64,000 nt of DNA from SHVO01 sp041905525 (GCA_041905525.1 JAYRKY010000002.1:1-64000); one strand, 5' to 3'. Counted from the stretch's first letter, positions 1-8,439 are shown. Notes: generated from the sequence alone by a model not told the origin. Numbers and translations are program-made.

Positions 1-1
1 G

Positions 2-1009
2 CCGCGCGCGCGGCGCGGGTCCGGACGGACCATCATCCTCTTCTTCGCGCTCGCGACGGTTGCGACCGCGGCCTTGATGTCTTCGCACCGGTGGCTGCCG
101 CTTCTCACGCAAGGCAACCCCGCCCCGGTCGCGACCAGCACCGCGCCCGCGAGCCCGGCTCCGGCCACCACACCCGCCGCGCCGGCGCCCACCGCGCCAC
201 CGGTCTCCCCCGTCGCCGCACCAGCCGCGCGCGAGCCCGCGCCCGCGTCCGAAAGCGCGTCCAACCAGACCATCGCCGCGCTGATGGCGCGGATCGCGAC
301 ACTGGAAGCCGCACTGGGCAACACGGCGAAGCTCGACGAGCTCAACCGACGCGTCGACCTCCTCGCCGGCCGCAGCGCCGACGCGAATAGCGTGCTTGCG
401 CTCGCGGACCGCGTGACCGCGTTGGAACAAGGCGCCCGCAGCGCCGCCGATGCGCGCGCCGCGGCTGTCGCCCTGACAATCGCCGCGACGCAGTGGCGCG
501 ACGCGGTTGTCACGGGCCGCCCGTTCCTGAAGGAATGGGACACGGTGAAAGCCCTAGCGGGTCAAACGCAGGCCGACACCCCGTTCGCGAAATACGCCAA
601 CAGCGGACTCCCGACATTGGCCGACTTGCAGCGCCGGTTCGACGGCGCGGCGGCGGCGGCGGTGCGCGCGAGTTACCTGCCCAACGACACCGCGCCGTGG
701 CTGCGCAGAACGTTGGACCGCGTGTTCTCCGTCATTACCGTCCGCCGGACGGATGTCGACACGGGCGATGGCCTCGAAGCCATCCTGGTGCGCGCCGAAC
801 GCGCCGTCGACGGGGGCAATGTCGCCGCGTCCATCGCCGAGATGCAAAAGTTGAGCGGCGCATCGCTCGCGGCGGCGCAGCCTTGGATCGACATCGCAAC
901 GGCCAAGGTGGCCGCGGAAGAAGCCGCGCAAGAGTCCGTCATCGCGGGCGCGACGGCGCTTGCCGTGCCCAGCGCGGCGTCCGCGCCTCCGGCCGCCAAG
1001 GCGGAGTGA
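2..1009 (+). CDS. Mitofilin-like inner-membrane protein, 5' end outside window
   Basis: The reading frame is open from base 2, so the true start lies to the left. The first visible codons encode a hydrophobic segment (IILFFALATVATAALM, bases 32-79) that looks like a single membrane anchor. An Ala/Pro-rich linker follows, then a helical, probably coiled-coil stretch with many Ala, Leu and Asp residues. The TTG/ATG codons at 74 and 77 fall after the membrane segment and are unlikely starts. In many alphaproteobacteria a mitofilin-like protein (COG4223) sits directly before hemY, often after hemD, and the 7-base gap to hemY here matches. Assignment rests on layout and composition, since no catalytic motif is visible. 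An internal role in membrane organisation is inferred only. Confidence 0.6.
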   Translation, partial: PRARRGSGRTIILFFALATVATAALMSSHRWLPLLTQGNPAPVATSTAPASPAPATTPAAPAPTAPPVSPVAAPAAREPAPASESASNQTIAALMARIATLEAALGNTAKLDELNRRVDLLAGRSADANSVLALADRVTALEQGARSAADARAAAVALTIAATQWRDAVVTGRPFLKEWDTVKALAGQTQADTPFAKYANSGLPTLADLQRRFDGAAAAAVRASYLPNDTAPWLRRTLDRVFSVITVRRTDVDTGDGLEAILVRAERAVDGGNVAASIAEMQKLSGASLAAAQPWIDIATAKVAAEEAAQESVIAGATALAVPSAASAPPAAKAE

Positions 1010-1016
1010 GAGCGAG

Positions 1017-2258
1017 ATGCGCATCATCCTCTATCTCGCCGGTCTGGTGGTTTTAGTCGCAACTTCCGTCTGGCTCGCCGATGAGCCTGGGACCATGAGC
1101 CTGGAATGGCACGGCTGGCGGATCGACACATCCGCCAGCATCCTTGTTGCGGCGTTCGTGTTGGCGATTGTCCTGTCGGCCCTGGTGCTGCGGGCGCTTG
1201 GGATCGTTACCGGTGTTCTGCGCGCGTTCACAACGGCGCGGCAGCAGCGCCGCCTCAGCCGCGGACTCGCGAGCCTGGGCGACGGCTTTGCGGCTGTCCA
1301 AGCGGGACAAATGTCGGCGGCCCGCAAGTTCGCCAAGGAAGCGGCGACCCTGCTGCAGACAAATCCAGCGGTCCTCATGTTACGCAAGGAAGCCGCCGAG
1401 CTTATCGGCGACACCAAGGAAATGAAGGAGACCGCCATCGCCCTCCTGGAGCGTCCGCAGACCGAACTGTCGGGACTGCGTTCGCTGGCGGCGAAAGCCG
1501 CAGCCGATGGCGATACAGTAGGCGCGCTCAATCATGCGAAGCGTGCCCTGGCGCGGAAGGACCCGCCGGCGTGGGCGATCGAGATGGCCTTGGACCTTAC
1601 GATTGCCGCGGGACACTGGCGAGAAGCGCTGGCTTTGATGGAAACCAAGATCGCGCGCGACACGTTCCCGGGCGAGGCCTTCAAGCGGATCAAGACGCGT
1701 ATCCTGCTGCAGCAGGCGCAGGCCGAACTGAAGAACGGGGATTCGCAGTCGGCAGCTTCGCTCGCGCGGCAAGCGATCGATCTGGGCGGCGCGCCCGTGG
1801 CCGCGACCGCCGCCTACGCACGCGCGATGGCGGCCCAAGGCAAAGGCCGCAAGGCCGCGCACCTGGTCGAGAAAATGTGGGAAACCCATCCGCACGCCGA
1901 TCTCGCGGCGGCCTATCGCGTCCTGATCCCCGGGGAGACGGCGCTGGATTACGCGCGGCGCGTGGACAATCTCGCGCGGCTGCATCCCGATCATGCGGAG
2001 ACGCGCCTCGCGGTCGCGCGCGCGGCCCTTGACGCCGAACTGTGGGGGCAGGCACGCAACCGGCTTGCACCGCTGACCCAAGATCATGCCGAACCGGATA
2101 CGCGCGCCCGCGCCGCCCGCCTCATGGCGGAAGTGGAAACCCGCGAGCGGCGCGACGCGGAGAAGGCGGCCGAGTGGTTGCAGATTGCCTTGGACGCGCG
2201 CCGCGAGCCGGAAACGCGTCAGACGCCGCGCACGGTGTCGGAACTGGCGAAAGCCTGA
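1017..2258 (+). CDS. hemY: HemY-like TPR membrane protein
   Basis: 413 residues from the ATG at 1017, seven bases after the stop of the preceding gene. The N-terminus has two hydrophobic helices (about residues 3-22 and 40-65), followed by a long helical region with repeated Ala-rich TPR-like pairs, which is the HemY_N plus TPR layout. Proteobacterial HemY proteins of this class are inner-membrane proteins encoded with haem biosynthesis genes; a role in tetrapyrrole or haem metabolism has been proposed but they are not the Bacillus protoporphyrinogen oxidase of the same name. An in-frame upstream start at 960 would lie inside the previous gene and add a basic, non-hydrophobic leader, so it was not used. 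The C-terminal tail is charged. Likely co-transcribed with the upstream mitofilin-like gene. Confidence 0.8.
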   Translation: MRIILYLAGLVVLVATSVWLADEPGTMSLEWHGWRIDTSASILVAAFVLAIVLSALVLRALGIVTGVLRAFTTARQQRRLSRGLASLGDGFAAVQAGQMSAARKFAKEAATLLQTNPAVLMLRKEAAELIGDTKEMKETAIALLERPQTELSGLRSLAAKAAADGDTVGALNHAKRALARKDPPAWAIEMALDLTIAAGHWREALALMETKIARDTFPGEAFKRIKTRILLQQAQAELKNGDSQSAASLARQAIDLGGAPVAATAAYARAMAAQGKGRKAAHLVEKMWETHPHADLAAAYRVLIPGETALDYARRVDNLARLHPDHAETRLAVARAALDAELWGQARNRLAPLTQDHAEPDTRARAARLMAEVETRERRDAEKAAEWLQIALDARREPETRQTPRTVSELAKA

Positions 2259-2259
2259 A

Positions 2260-2823
2260 CTAGGCTTGCGGCATCATCGGCACAGGCAGCGCCGCGTCGC
2301 CGAGCACCGGGTATTTGGCCCGGGCGTTGAACAGCTGATAGTGCCACCACTCGTTGCGATAAAAATCCCAGCCCGCCGCCGTCATGATCCCCAGCAAAAT
2401 GGCGCGGTTGCGTTGAGCTTCGACGGAAATATCGGTGCGTCCGTGATGCGACAAGGGTGTGAAGGCGTCGAACGGCGTGCCCATGTCGAGTTCCTGTCCG
2501 GCCGCGTCGATCAACGTCAAATCGACCGCCGCGCCCATGGAGTGCGGCGAGCCGCGCTTCGGGTCGGCGAGAAAGTCGGGATCCGGTGTGTGATTCCACA
2601 GCACCCACTGCGCTTCCGACGGACGGAACGCGTCGAAGATCTTGAAGCGGAACCCCAAGGGACGCGCGAGGTCCATCGCGACTTTCAAACAGGCCGCCGC
2701 GTCCGCATTCAAATAGCACGCAGGGCGTGCGTAAACCGGCTTGCCGGTGAAGTTGTTCGCGGTGGCGTAGGCGATGTCGATGACGACATCGTAAGCCGGA
2801 GGAGCTATTTCAGTGAGGCTCAT
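2260..2823 (-). CDS. ddpX: D-alanyl-D-alanine dipeptidase (VanX/DdpX family)
   Basis: 187 residues. It hydrolyses the dipeptide D-Ala-D-Ala, a peptidoglycan precursor or breakdown product. The peptidase M15D signature is present: R67 in DAFRPSE, zinc ligands H94 and D101 in SPHSMGAAVD, catalytic E158 and third zinc ligand H161 in EWWH. The start at 2823 (MSLTEIAP) aligns with the usual family N-terminus; the frame stays open to 2907 and a 28-residue extension is possible but has no signal-peptide character, so a cytoplasmic enzyme is expected. No vanR/S/H/A-like genes are nearby, so a housekeeping role in D-Ala recycling is more likely than glycopeptide resistance. The 3' end abuts hemY convergently with one base between the stops. 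Confidence 0.88.
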   Translation of the reverse strand: MSLTEIAPPAYDVVIDIAYATANNFTGKPVYARPACYLNADAAACLKVAMDLARPLGFRFKIFDAFRPSEAQWVLWNHTPDPDFLADPKRGSPHSMGAAVDLTLIDAAGQELDMGTPFDAFTPLSHHGRTDISVEAQRNRAILLGIMTAAGWDFYRNEWWHYQLFNARAKYPVLGDAALPVPMMPQA

Positions 2824-2940
2824 GCCGTTTTGGAATTCCGTGTCGAAAAGCGTGCCTCGGGCGATGATACCGAATATTGTGCCGGTCCTCAGCACTTCTT
2901 CTGACAAGCGCCGTTCGCGCCTTCGCCGTTATTGATCCCA

Positions 2941-3618
2941 ATGCTCATCCTTGCCTTCGACACCACTGCCGCCGCATGTTCCGTCGCGCTCGTGAAAGAC
3001 GGGAGCGCGGTGGCGCATATCCGCGAATTGATGGATCAAGGCCAAGCCGAGATCCTGATGCCGCAGATCGAGGAAGTGATGGCGAAGGGGCAAGCGCCCT
3101 ACAGCGCGCTCGATCGTATCGCCGTCACGACCGGCCCAGGATCATTCACCGGCGTTCGTGTGGGACTGTCGACGGCGCGCGCGCTGGGTCTTGCGGCCGG
3201 AAAGCCGGTGGTGGGCATCAATTCCCTGGAAGCGATCGCGGCGGCGGTGCCCGAGGTGGAGCGGCGCCGGCATTCGGTGATCCTTGCCGTGGTGGACACC
3301 AAACGCGGTGATCTCTATGCGCAATTGTTCTCGGCCGCCGATAACGCGGCGCGCACCGCGCCCGCCGCGCTTGCGCCCGCGGACATCGCGGCGTGGATCG
3401 GCGAAGAGCGCGATGTGCTCGTCACGGGCGACGGCGCGGCCGAAGCCTTCGCCTCTCTTCCCGGCGCGACGGCATCCACGGCCGATCCTTTACCGGACGC
3501 CGTGATCCTGGCGCGGCTGGCCCAGACGCGCACGATCGATCCGGCCGGGCCGCTGCCGCTGTATGTTCTGCCGCCGAAGATCACGCTCGCGCCTCACGGC
3601 GGCCGGCTACGGCCATAA
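2941..3618 (+). CDS. tsaB: tRNA threonylcarbamoyladenosine biosynthesis protein TsaB
   Basis: 225 residues, ASKHA-fold pseudo-kinase. It forms a complex with TsaD and TsaE in the cytoplasm to transfer threonylcarbamoyl to A37 of ANN-decoding tRNAs. The N-terminal LAFDTTAAACSVAL phosphate-1-like loop and the hallmark GPGSFTGVRVG motif (about residues 64-74) are diagnostic. A TTG three codons upstream (2932) could also start the frame, but the ATG at 2941 is at the usual family position. rimI follows after nine bases, the common tsaB-rimI pairing. The 117 bases between it and the divergent dipeptidase gene must hold the promoter, although no clear -35/-10 pair stands out. Confidence 0.93.
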   Translation: MLILAFDTTAAACSVALVKDGSAVAHIRELMDQGQAEILMPQIEEVMAKGQAPYSALDRIAVTTGPGSFTGVRVGLSTARALGLAAGKPVVGINSLEAIAAAVPEVERRRHSVILAVVDTKRGDLYAQLFSAADNAARTAPAALAPADIAAWIGEERDVLVTGDGAAEAFASLPGATASTADPLPDAVILARLAQTRTIDPAGPLPLYVLPPKITLAPHGGRLRP

Positions 3619-3627
3619 GAGGGGCGC

Positions 3628-4101
3628 ATGAGCGGCATACTCCGTCTCGAACCGGCGCATGCTGAGATCGCGAGCGCCTTGCATGCCACCAGTTTCGATG
3701 CGCCGTGGGGCAGCGGCGAATTCGGCCAGCTGCTGGCGCAGCCCGGTGTCGCGGGCCTGATGTGGGCGGCGCCGGTCCCGCAAGGTTTCATCTTGATCCG
3801 CGCGGTCGCGGACGAAGCCGAGATCCTGACGCTTGCCGTGACGCCCGCGCACCGCCGGCAAGGCGTTGCCGCGGGACTGCTGACGGAGGCGTGCCGCATG
3901 CTGAGAGCCGGAGGAACGCACCGTCTGTTTCTTGAAGTCGCCGAAGACAATCTGCCGGCGCGGCGACTGTACGAGGCCCATGGTTTCGAGACGACCGGAC
4001 GGCGCTCGCGGTATTACGCAAGGCCGGACGGCGCGAACGTCGATGCCCTGGTCATGACCCTGGCGTTTCGGAATCCACCGCTAGCAGCGCCGCACCACTA
4101 A
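3628..4101 (+). CDS. rimI: RimI-like ribosomal protein/N-terminal alanine acetyltransferase
   Basis: 157 residues with a GNAT fold. The acetyl-CoA pyrophosphate loop is seen as HRRQGVAAGLL (about residues 74-84), followed by the beta-strand FLEVAEDNLPARRLYEAHGF typical of RimI, whose E. coli member acetylates the N-terminal alanine of ribosomal protein S18. It lies nine bases after tsaB in the same operon. Its last 21 bases overlap the 3' end of the convergent TusA-like gene, a tail-to-tail arrangement. The C-terminal AAPHH tail lies in this overlap and is not conserved in RimI. Confidence 0.88.
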   Translation: MSGILRLEPAHAEIASALHATSFDAPWGSGEFGQLLAQPGVAGLMWAAPVPQGFILIRAVADEAEILTLAVTPAHRRQGVAAGLLTEACRMLRAGGTHRLFLEVAEDNLPARRLYEAHGFETTGRRSRYYARPDGANVDALVMTLAFRNPPLAAPHH

Positions 4102-4344
4102 AAGATGCGGCACCCGCGGATCGGGCTCGGCCGCCTGGTCCTCGCGTGCGAGCGAGACGACCTCGTGGCCGTGCGCCTTGACCGAGCGGGGAACGTTATC
4201 GAGCGGCTGCGCGCCCTTCAGGCGCACGGTGGCCGTGGCGCCGACGGGCATCTTCTCCAGCAACAGCTTCGTCTTGACGAAGGTGAGGGGGCAAACATCC
4301 CCCGTGATATCAATGAAGAATGGCGCTGCGGTCATGAGTGACAT
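4081..4344 (-). CDS. TusA/SirA-like sulfurtransferase family protein
   Basis: 87 residues from the ATG at 4344, which is preceded by GGAG at suitable spacing; a second ATG at 4335 is possible. TusA-family proteins carry persulfide sulfur on a conserved cysteine in a CPxP-like loop, for tRNA thiolation, molybdenum cofactor or general sulfur relay. Here the motif is GDVCPLTFVKTK, with the cysteine kept and the usual second proline replaced by threonine, as in many TusA paralogues. The following KLLLEKMPVGATATVRLKG matches the alpha/beta fold. The family covers several roles, so the exact acceptor is unknown. It ends inside rimI on the other strand. Confidence 0.8.
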   Translation of the reverse strand: MSLMTAAPFFIDITGDVCPLTFVKTKLLLEKMPVGATATVRLKGAQPLDNVPRSVKAHGHEVVSLAREDQAAEPDPRVPHLLVVRRC

Positions 4345-4422
4345 ATATCCACTCCACGTGGCCACGGCCACAGGTCCGCCCTCCTCTTTCGCTTACGCCT
4401 GCGGGAGCGGCCTTTGATCTCT

Positions 4423-4450
4423 TTTACGGCCGGATGGTCCGCTTTATGAT
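4423..4450 (+). promoter_or_regulatory. Predicted sigma-70 type promoter of fur
   Basis: TTTACG at 4423-4428 and TATGAT at 4445-4450 are separated by 16 bases, 58 bases before the fur start codon. The -10 box matches five of six consensus bases and the -35 four of six. An inverted repeat GTGGCC-AC-GGCCAC lies just upstream near 4360-4373, between this promoter and the divergent TusA-like gene. Seen by eye only. Confidence 0.45.
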
Positions 4451-4507
4451 AGGTCTCCTGCCACGGAGGCCCTGGGGCCCTTCCGACCGACAGCAAGGAA
4501 TTCAGCC

Positions 4508-4948
4508 ATGGCGACCCGGGCCCCCTCTCACATCGAACAAATTTGCGCCGAGAAGGGCATGAAGATGACCGAGCAGCGGCGCATCATCGCGCACGTGCTC
4601 TCGGAAGCGCAGGACCATCCGGATGTCGAAGAGGTCCACCGCCGTTCGGTCGCCGAGGACCCGCGGATCTCCATCGCGACCGTTTACCGCACCATGCGTC
4701 TCTTCGAAGAAGCCGGCATTGTGAAGCGCCATGAGTTCGGCGACGGCCGCGCCCGCTATGAGGAAACGCCGGCCACGCACCATGACCACCTGATCGACGT
4801 GCGCTCGGGCAAGGTCATCGAATTCCACAACGAGGAAATCGAACGGCTCCAGCAGGAGATCGCCAACGCCCACGGGTACAAACTGGTCGGGCATCGCCTG
4901 GAGTTGTATGTGCTACCGCTAGATGCGGATAAAGCCACAGAACGATAA
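4508..4948 (+). CDS. fur: Fur/Mur-family metal-responsive transcription regulator
   Basis: 146 residues. A winged-helix domain (about residues 10-85, with the recognition segment ISIATVYRTMRLFEEAG) is followed by the metal-binding dimerisation domain with HHDHLIDVRSGKVIEFHNEEIE. The cysteine pairs that hold structural zinc in E. coli Fur are absent; only one cysteine (residue 13) is present. This cysteine-poor form is the usual alphaproteobacterial Fur/Mur, which in several species senses manganese or haem-iron status instead of free ferrous iron. It is monocistronic by appearance, with a recognisable promoter upstream and small hairpins downstream. Whether it responds to iron or manganese cannot be told from sequence. 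Confidence 0.92.
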   Translation: MATRAPSHIEQICAEKGMKMTEQRRIIAHVLSEAQDHPDVEEVHRRSVAEDPRISIATVYRTMRLFEEAGIVKRHEFGDGRARYEETPATHHDHLIDVRSGKVIEFHNEEIERLQQEIANAHGYKLVGHRLELYVLPLDADKATER

Positions 4949-4960
4949 CACGACATCTAG

Positions 4961-5007
4961 TACCCGCCGGGGTAGGTTTTGGGGAATTTGGCTGTCGGCC
5001 AGTCCCC
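4961..5007 (+). terminator. Possible terminator/hairpins downstream of fur
   Basis: TACCC-GCCGG-GGTA followed by GGTTTT (4961-4980) is a weak terminator-like hairpin after fur. A second hairpin, GGGGA (4981-4985) with TCCCC (5003-5007) and inner TGGC (4989-4992) with GCCA (4998-5001), follows immediately and lies in the 5' leader region of olsB, so it could instead influence olsB translation. Confidence 0.35.
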
Positions 5008-5030
5008 CTAACTGTTAAGAGTATCCCGGC

Positions 5031-6086
5031 ATGGACGGTGCGCTTCGGAAACCCCTGGCCCTGATCGGCCGGGCAACGGAATCGTTGAAATTCAAGACGG
5101 TTTCGTTGAGCCGAAAGCCGAGTGCGGCCTTTCAGTCGACGCTCCGCCTGACGCTGCGGTTCCTCGCGCAGCGCAAAGGCCTGAACGCGCGGTTGGGATA
5201 CAGACCGATGACACTTTTGTTGCCACCCTCGACCAACACTCCTTCGGGAGCGATTGCCGCGGGTCTTGGCGCGCCCGCGACCGGGCGCGCGTTCGTGCCG
5301 GTGACGGCGGGCAGCCAAGTCATCCGCCTCGCGACATCGGCCGAGGAACTCGATGCGGCGCAGGCGCTGCGCTACCGGGTGTTCTACGACGAAATGGGCG
5401 CGCAGCCGGACGCCCAGATGCAGGCGACGCGCCGCGACTTCGACAAGTTCGACGCGCTTTGCGACCATCTGCTGGTGGTGGATGCCGAGCGCGCACATGA
5501 TCCCGTCGTGGGCACCTACCGCTTCATCCGCCGCGAACACGCGCGCGCCGCGGGCTCTTTTTACTCGGCGTCCGAATATGACATCACGAAACTGGCGAGC
5601 TTTCCCGGCACCGTTCTGGAACTGGGGCGCTCGTGCGTGGACGCGGGCTATCGCAACCGCGCGACCATGCAGCTGCTGTGGCGCGGCGTGTCGGAATATG
5701 TCAACGCCTACGGCATCGATCTGATGTTCGGCTGCGCGAGCTTGCCGGGCACGGACCCGCAGCAGCTCGCGGTTCAGCTGTCGTATCTCTATCACTACCA
5801 TCTTGCGCCCGAAGCGCTGCGCGCGACCGCGCTGCCGCATCGTAAGGTGGAGATGAATCTGCTGCCGAAAGAGTCGATCGACCCGAAGCGCGCGCTGGCC
5901 AGCCTGCCGCCGTTGCTAAAAGGTTATCTGCGCGTCGGCGGGTTTATCGGCGACGGCGCCGTGGTGGACCATCAGTTCAATACGACCGATGTGTGCATCA
6001 TCGTTAAGACCGATCTGATCGAAGAGCGTTATACGCGTCACTACGACATCGGCACCGAGTCAGCATCATTCAAACAAGCGTCTTGA
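5031..6086 (+). CDS. olsB: L-ornithine N(alpha)-acyltransferase OlsB
   Basis: 351 residues. OlsB transfers a 3-hydroxyacyl chain from acyl carrier protein to ornithine, giving lyso-ornithine lipid, the first step of phosphate-free ornithine lipid synthesis at the inner membrane. The GNAT-like OlsB/hemolysin acyltransferase core is seen from about residue 98: AQALRYRVFYDEMGA, HLLVVD, VVGTYRFIRREHA, and LELGRSCVDAGYRNR. The first about 60 residues are basic and not typical of the family; an alternative ATG at 5208 with GGGA upstream would give a protein nearer 290 residues. Codon use in the extension is GC3-rich and coding-like, so the longer form is reported with some doubt. The stop overlaps the start of olsA. 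Confidence 0.87.
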   Translation: MDGALRKPLALIGRATESLKFKTVSLSRKPSAAFQSTLRLTLRFLAQRKGLNARLGYRPMTLLLPPSTNTPSGAIAAGLGAPATGRAFVPVTAGSQVIRLATSAEELDAAQALRYRVFYDEMGAQPDAQMQATRRDFDKFDALCDHLLVVDAERAHDPVVGTYRFIRREHARAAGSFYSASEYDITKLASFPGTVLELGRSCVDAGYRNRATMQLLWRGVSEYVNAYGIDLMFGCASLPGTDPQQLAVQLSYLYHYHLAPEALRATALPHRKVEMNLLPKESIDPKRALASLPPLLKGYLRVGGFIGDGAVVDHQFNTTDVCIIVKTDLIEERYTRHYDIGTESASFKQAS

Positions 6087-6937
6087 GCGAAGCGAACTCC
6101 GTTTCATATTCAAAGGCAGAAATCGAACCGGCGCTGCCGCTGCGCGGAAGCGTGCTGGCGGTGGTGCGTATTGTCCTCTTTGTGATTTCGGCCATCATCG
6201 CCAGCCTTACGGCCGCGACCCTCAATCTGGTGAAGGGCGATTCGATCGCCTTCCGAGGCTTTTACTATCGCGTGCTCTGCCGCCTGATCGGGATCGACGT
6301 CGTCGTGCGCGGCACGCAAAGCCGCGCCGCGCCGCGGCTGGTGGTGGCCAATCACATCTCTTATTTCGATATCGTCGTGCTGGGCAGCGTCGTGCCGGGC
6401 GATTTTGTCGCCAAGGCGGACATCGCCAATTGGCCCGGCTTCGGCTGGATGGCGAAGGCGGGGCAGACCATCTTCATCGACCGCCGCCGCACGGCGACCA
6501 GCGCCGCGCGCGATCAGATCCAGGAGCGTCTGGACGCGGGCGATACGCTGATCATGTTCCCCGAGGCGACCTCGGGCGACGGAAACACCATGAAGCCGTT
6601 CAAGAGCGCGCTGTTCACTGTGGCGGAGCGTCATGTGATGGGCGCCGACGGCACCGAGCGCCCAGTGACGGTGCAGCCGGTGTCGATGGCCTATACCCGC
6701 CTCAACGGCATGCCGATCGGGGTTGGCTGGCGGGCATTCGTGGCGTGGTACGGCGACATGGAGATGATGTCCCACATGTGGCAGATCATGCGCCTGGGCA
6801 AACTGACCGCCGAGGTGACCTTCCATCCTCCGGTGACCCTGGCCCAGTTCGCGAGCCGGAAAGAGCTGGCGGCGCATTGCGACCGGGTGACCCGGACCGG
6901 ATTCGCCCGCCTGCTCGCAGGACGCGAGGGGGCTTAA
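6083..6937 (+). CDS. olsA: Lyso-ornithine lipid O-acyltransferase (PlsC family, OlsA-like)
   Basis: 284 residues. It acylates lyso-ornithine lipid, and PlsC-family members may also acylate lysophosphatidate. An N-terminal membrane segment (about residues 22-50) precedes the acyltransferase motifs: NHISYFD (H91 and D96 of the HX4D active site), the FIDRRR block near 131-136 and FPEATSGDG (159-167). The start is TTG within TTGA, overlapping the olsB stop by three bases, so the two proteins are probably made by coupled translation. The adjacent olsB decides the OlsA assignment over a plain 1-acylglycerol-3-phosphate acyltransferase. The stop codon lies within a perfect 14-base palindrome GGGGCTTAAGCCCC (6929-6942). 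Confidence 0.87.
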   Translation: MSEANSVSYSKAEIEPALPLRGSVLAVVRIVLFVISAIIASLTAATLNLVKGDSIAFRGFYYRVLCRLIGIDVVVRGTQSRAAPRLVVANHISYFDIVVLGSVVPGDFVAKADIANWPGFGWMAKAGQTIFIDRRRTATSAARDQIQERLDAGDTLIMFPEATSGDGNTMKPFKSALFTVAERHVMGADGTERPVTVQPVSMAYTRLNGMPIGVGWRAFVAWYGDMEMMSHMWQIMRLGKLTAEVTFHPPVTLAQFASRKELAAHCDRVTRTGFARLLAGREGA

Positions 6938-6954
6938 GCCCCTACACCGCCATT

Positions 6955-6996
6955 CAAAACCCCCGTTTTGCTTTTGCGCCGGTTAGGCGGTAGAAA
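6955..6996 (+). promoter_or_regulatory. Hairpin and weak promoter candidate before miaB
   Basis: CAAAAC (6955-6960) and GTTTTG (6965-6970) form a short hairpin after olsA. TTGCTT (6968-6973) and TAGAAA (6991-6996), 17 bases apart, are a plausible weak promoter 45 bases before miaB. Both calls are by eye. Confidence 0.3.
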
Positions 6997-7041
6997 CCGC
7001 TCTGCGCTTGGGTTTTTCCGCAAGACTTTTCACCGAGAACG

Positions 7042-8439
7042 ATGACCGACGCTCCGGCCAAACGGCTGTTCATCAAGACCTACGGCTGCCAGATGAACGT
7101 CTATGACTCCGCCCGCATGGCGGACGTCCTGGCGCCCCTGGGCTATGCGCCGGCCGAGAGCCCGGCCGACGCCGATATGGTGATTCTGAACACCTGCCAT
7201 ATCCGCGAGAAAGCCGCCGAGAAGGTGTTCTCGGACCTTGGGCGCGTGCGGGCGTATCGCCACGAACGCGCCGCCGCCGGCAAGGACATGATCATCGCCG
7301 TGGCCGGATGCGTCGCGCAAGCCGAAGGCGCCGAGATCATGGCGCGCGCGCCGTTCGTCGACATCGTGCTGGGTCCGCAAACCTACCACCGCCTTCCGGA
7401 GATGGTCGTACGCGCCGCACGCACGCGCGCCGGCACGCAGGCGGGAAAAAAATCGGCCGGCATCCTCGATACCGAGTTTCCGGTCGAGCCGAAGTTCGAT
7501 CATCTTCCCGCCCCGCGCGCCGACGGACCCGCCGCCTTTCTCTCGATCCAGGAAGGCTGCGACAAGTTCTGCACCTTCTGCGTCGTGCCCTACACGCGCG
7601 GCGCGGAATATTCGCGCCCGGTCGCCGATATCCTGCGCGAGGCGAAAGGTCTGGTCGCGGGCGGCGTGCGCGAAATCACGCTTCTGGGCCAGAACGTCAA
7701 CGCCTATCACGGCGCGAGCGAAGACGGGCGGACCTGGGGTCTCGGCCGGCTGGCGCGGGCCTTGGCGGAGATCGACGGGCTGGACCGCATTCGCTATACG
7801 ACCTCGCATCCGCGCGAAATGGACGACGACCTGATGGCGGCGCACCGCGATGTGCCTGCGCTGATGCCGTTCCTGCACCTGCCGGTGCAGTCGGGCTCCG
7901 ACAAAATCCTGGAAGCGATGAACCGGGGACACACGGCGGACGCCTACCGGCGCATCATCGCGACCTTGCGCGCGTACCGGCCGGACATGGCCCTGTCCTC
8001 CGATTTCATTGTCGGCTACCCGGGCGAGACAGATCAGGACTTCGAAGACACGCTCAAGCTTGTGCGCGACATCACCTTCGCGCAGGCCTTCTCGTTCAAA
8101 TACAGCGCCCGCGCCGGCACGCCCGCCGCCGCGCTGAAGACGCAGATCCCGGAAGATGTGAAAGACGCGCGCCTCTACGCGCTTCAGGATCTGCTGATCG
8201 AACAACAACGCGCGTTCAACGCCGCCAGCCTCGGGCAGACGTTTGACGTGCTGCTGACCCACGCCGGCCGGCATCCCGGACAGCTCGTGGGGAAAAGCCC
8301 CTATTTGCAGGCGGTTCACGTGATGGCGGACCCGAAACACATCGGGTCGGTGGCGCGTTTGAAGGTTGTCTCAGTTGAGCCGAACAGCCTCGGGGCGGTG
8401 TGGGCGGACGATTCGGAAGGCACGATCAAGACCGCATGA
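7042..8439 (+). CDS. miaB: tRNA-2-methylthio-N6-dimethylallyladenosine synthase MiaB
   Basis: 465 residues, full length. MiaB is a radical-SAM methylthiotransferase that adds a methylthio group to i6A37 of tRNAs reading UNN codons. The N-terminal UPF0004 domain has its three cluster cysteines C15 (TYGCQMN), C52 (NTCHIRE) and C90 (VAGCVAQ). The radical-SAM motif is C173-X3-C177-X2-C180 (GCDKFCTFC). A C-terminal TRAM domain begins near residue 385. The stop overlaps the phoH start in an ATGA, the first of a series of tight junctions down to lnt. Confidence 0.96.
   Translation: MTDAPAKRLFIKTYGCQMNVYDSARMADVLAPLGYAPAESPADADMVILNTCHIREKAAEKVFSDLGRVRAYRHERAAAGKDMIIAVAGCVAQAEGAEIMARAPFVDIVLGPQTYHRLPEMVVRAARTRAGTQAGKKSAGILDTEFPVEPKFDHLPAPRADGPAAFLSIQEGCDKFCTFCVVPYTRGAEYSRPVADILREAKGLVAGGVREITLLGQNVNAYHGASEDGRTWGLGRLARALAEIDGLDRIRYTTSHPREMDDDLMAAHRDVPALMPFLHLPVQSGSDKILEAMNRGHTADAYRRIIATLRAYRPDMALSSDFIVGYPGETDQDFEDTLKLVRDITFAQAFSFKYSARAGTPAAALKTQIPEDVKDARLYALQDLLIEQQRAFNAASLGQTFDVLLTHAGRHPGQLVGKSPYLQAVHVMADPKHIGSVARLKVVSVEPNSLGAVWADDSEGTIKTA

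Noticed and set aside
2824..2907. Extended N-terminus of the dipeptidase as a signal peptide
   Set aside because: The extra 28 residues lack a positively charged start followed by a clean hydrophobic core and cleavage site, and the family aligns from 2823.
4081..4101. rimI and TusA-like overlap as evidence of a frameshift
   Set aside because: Both frames are intact with complete motifs; the 21-base overlap is an ordinary convergent tail overlap.
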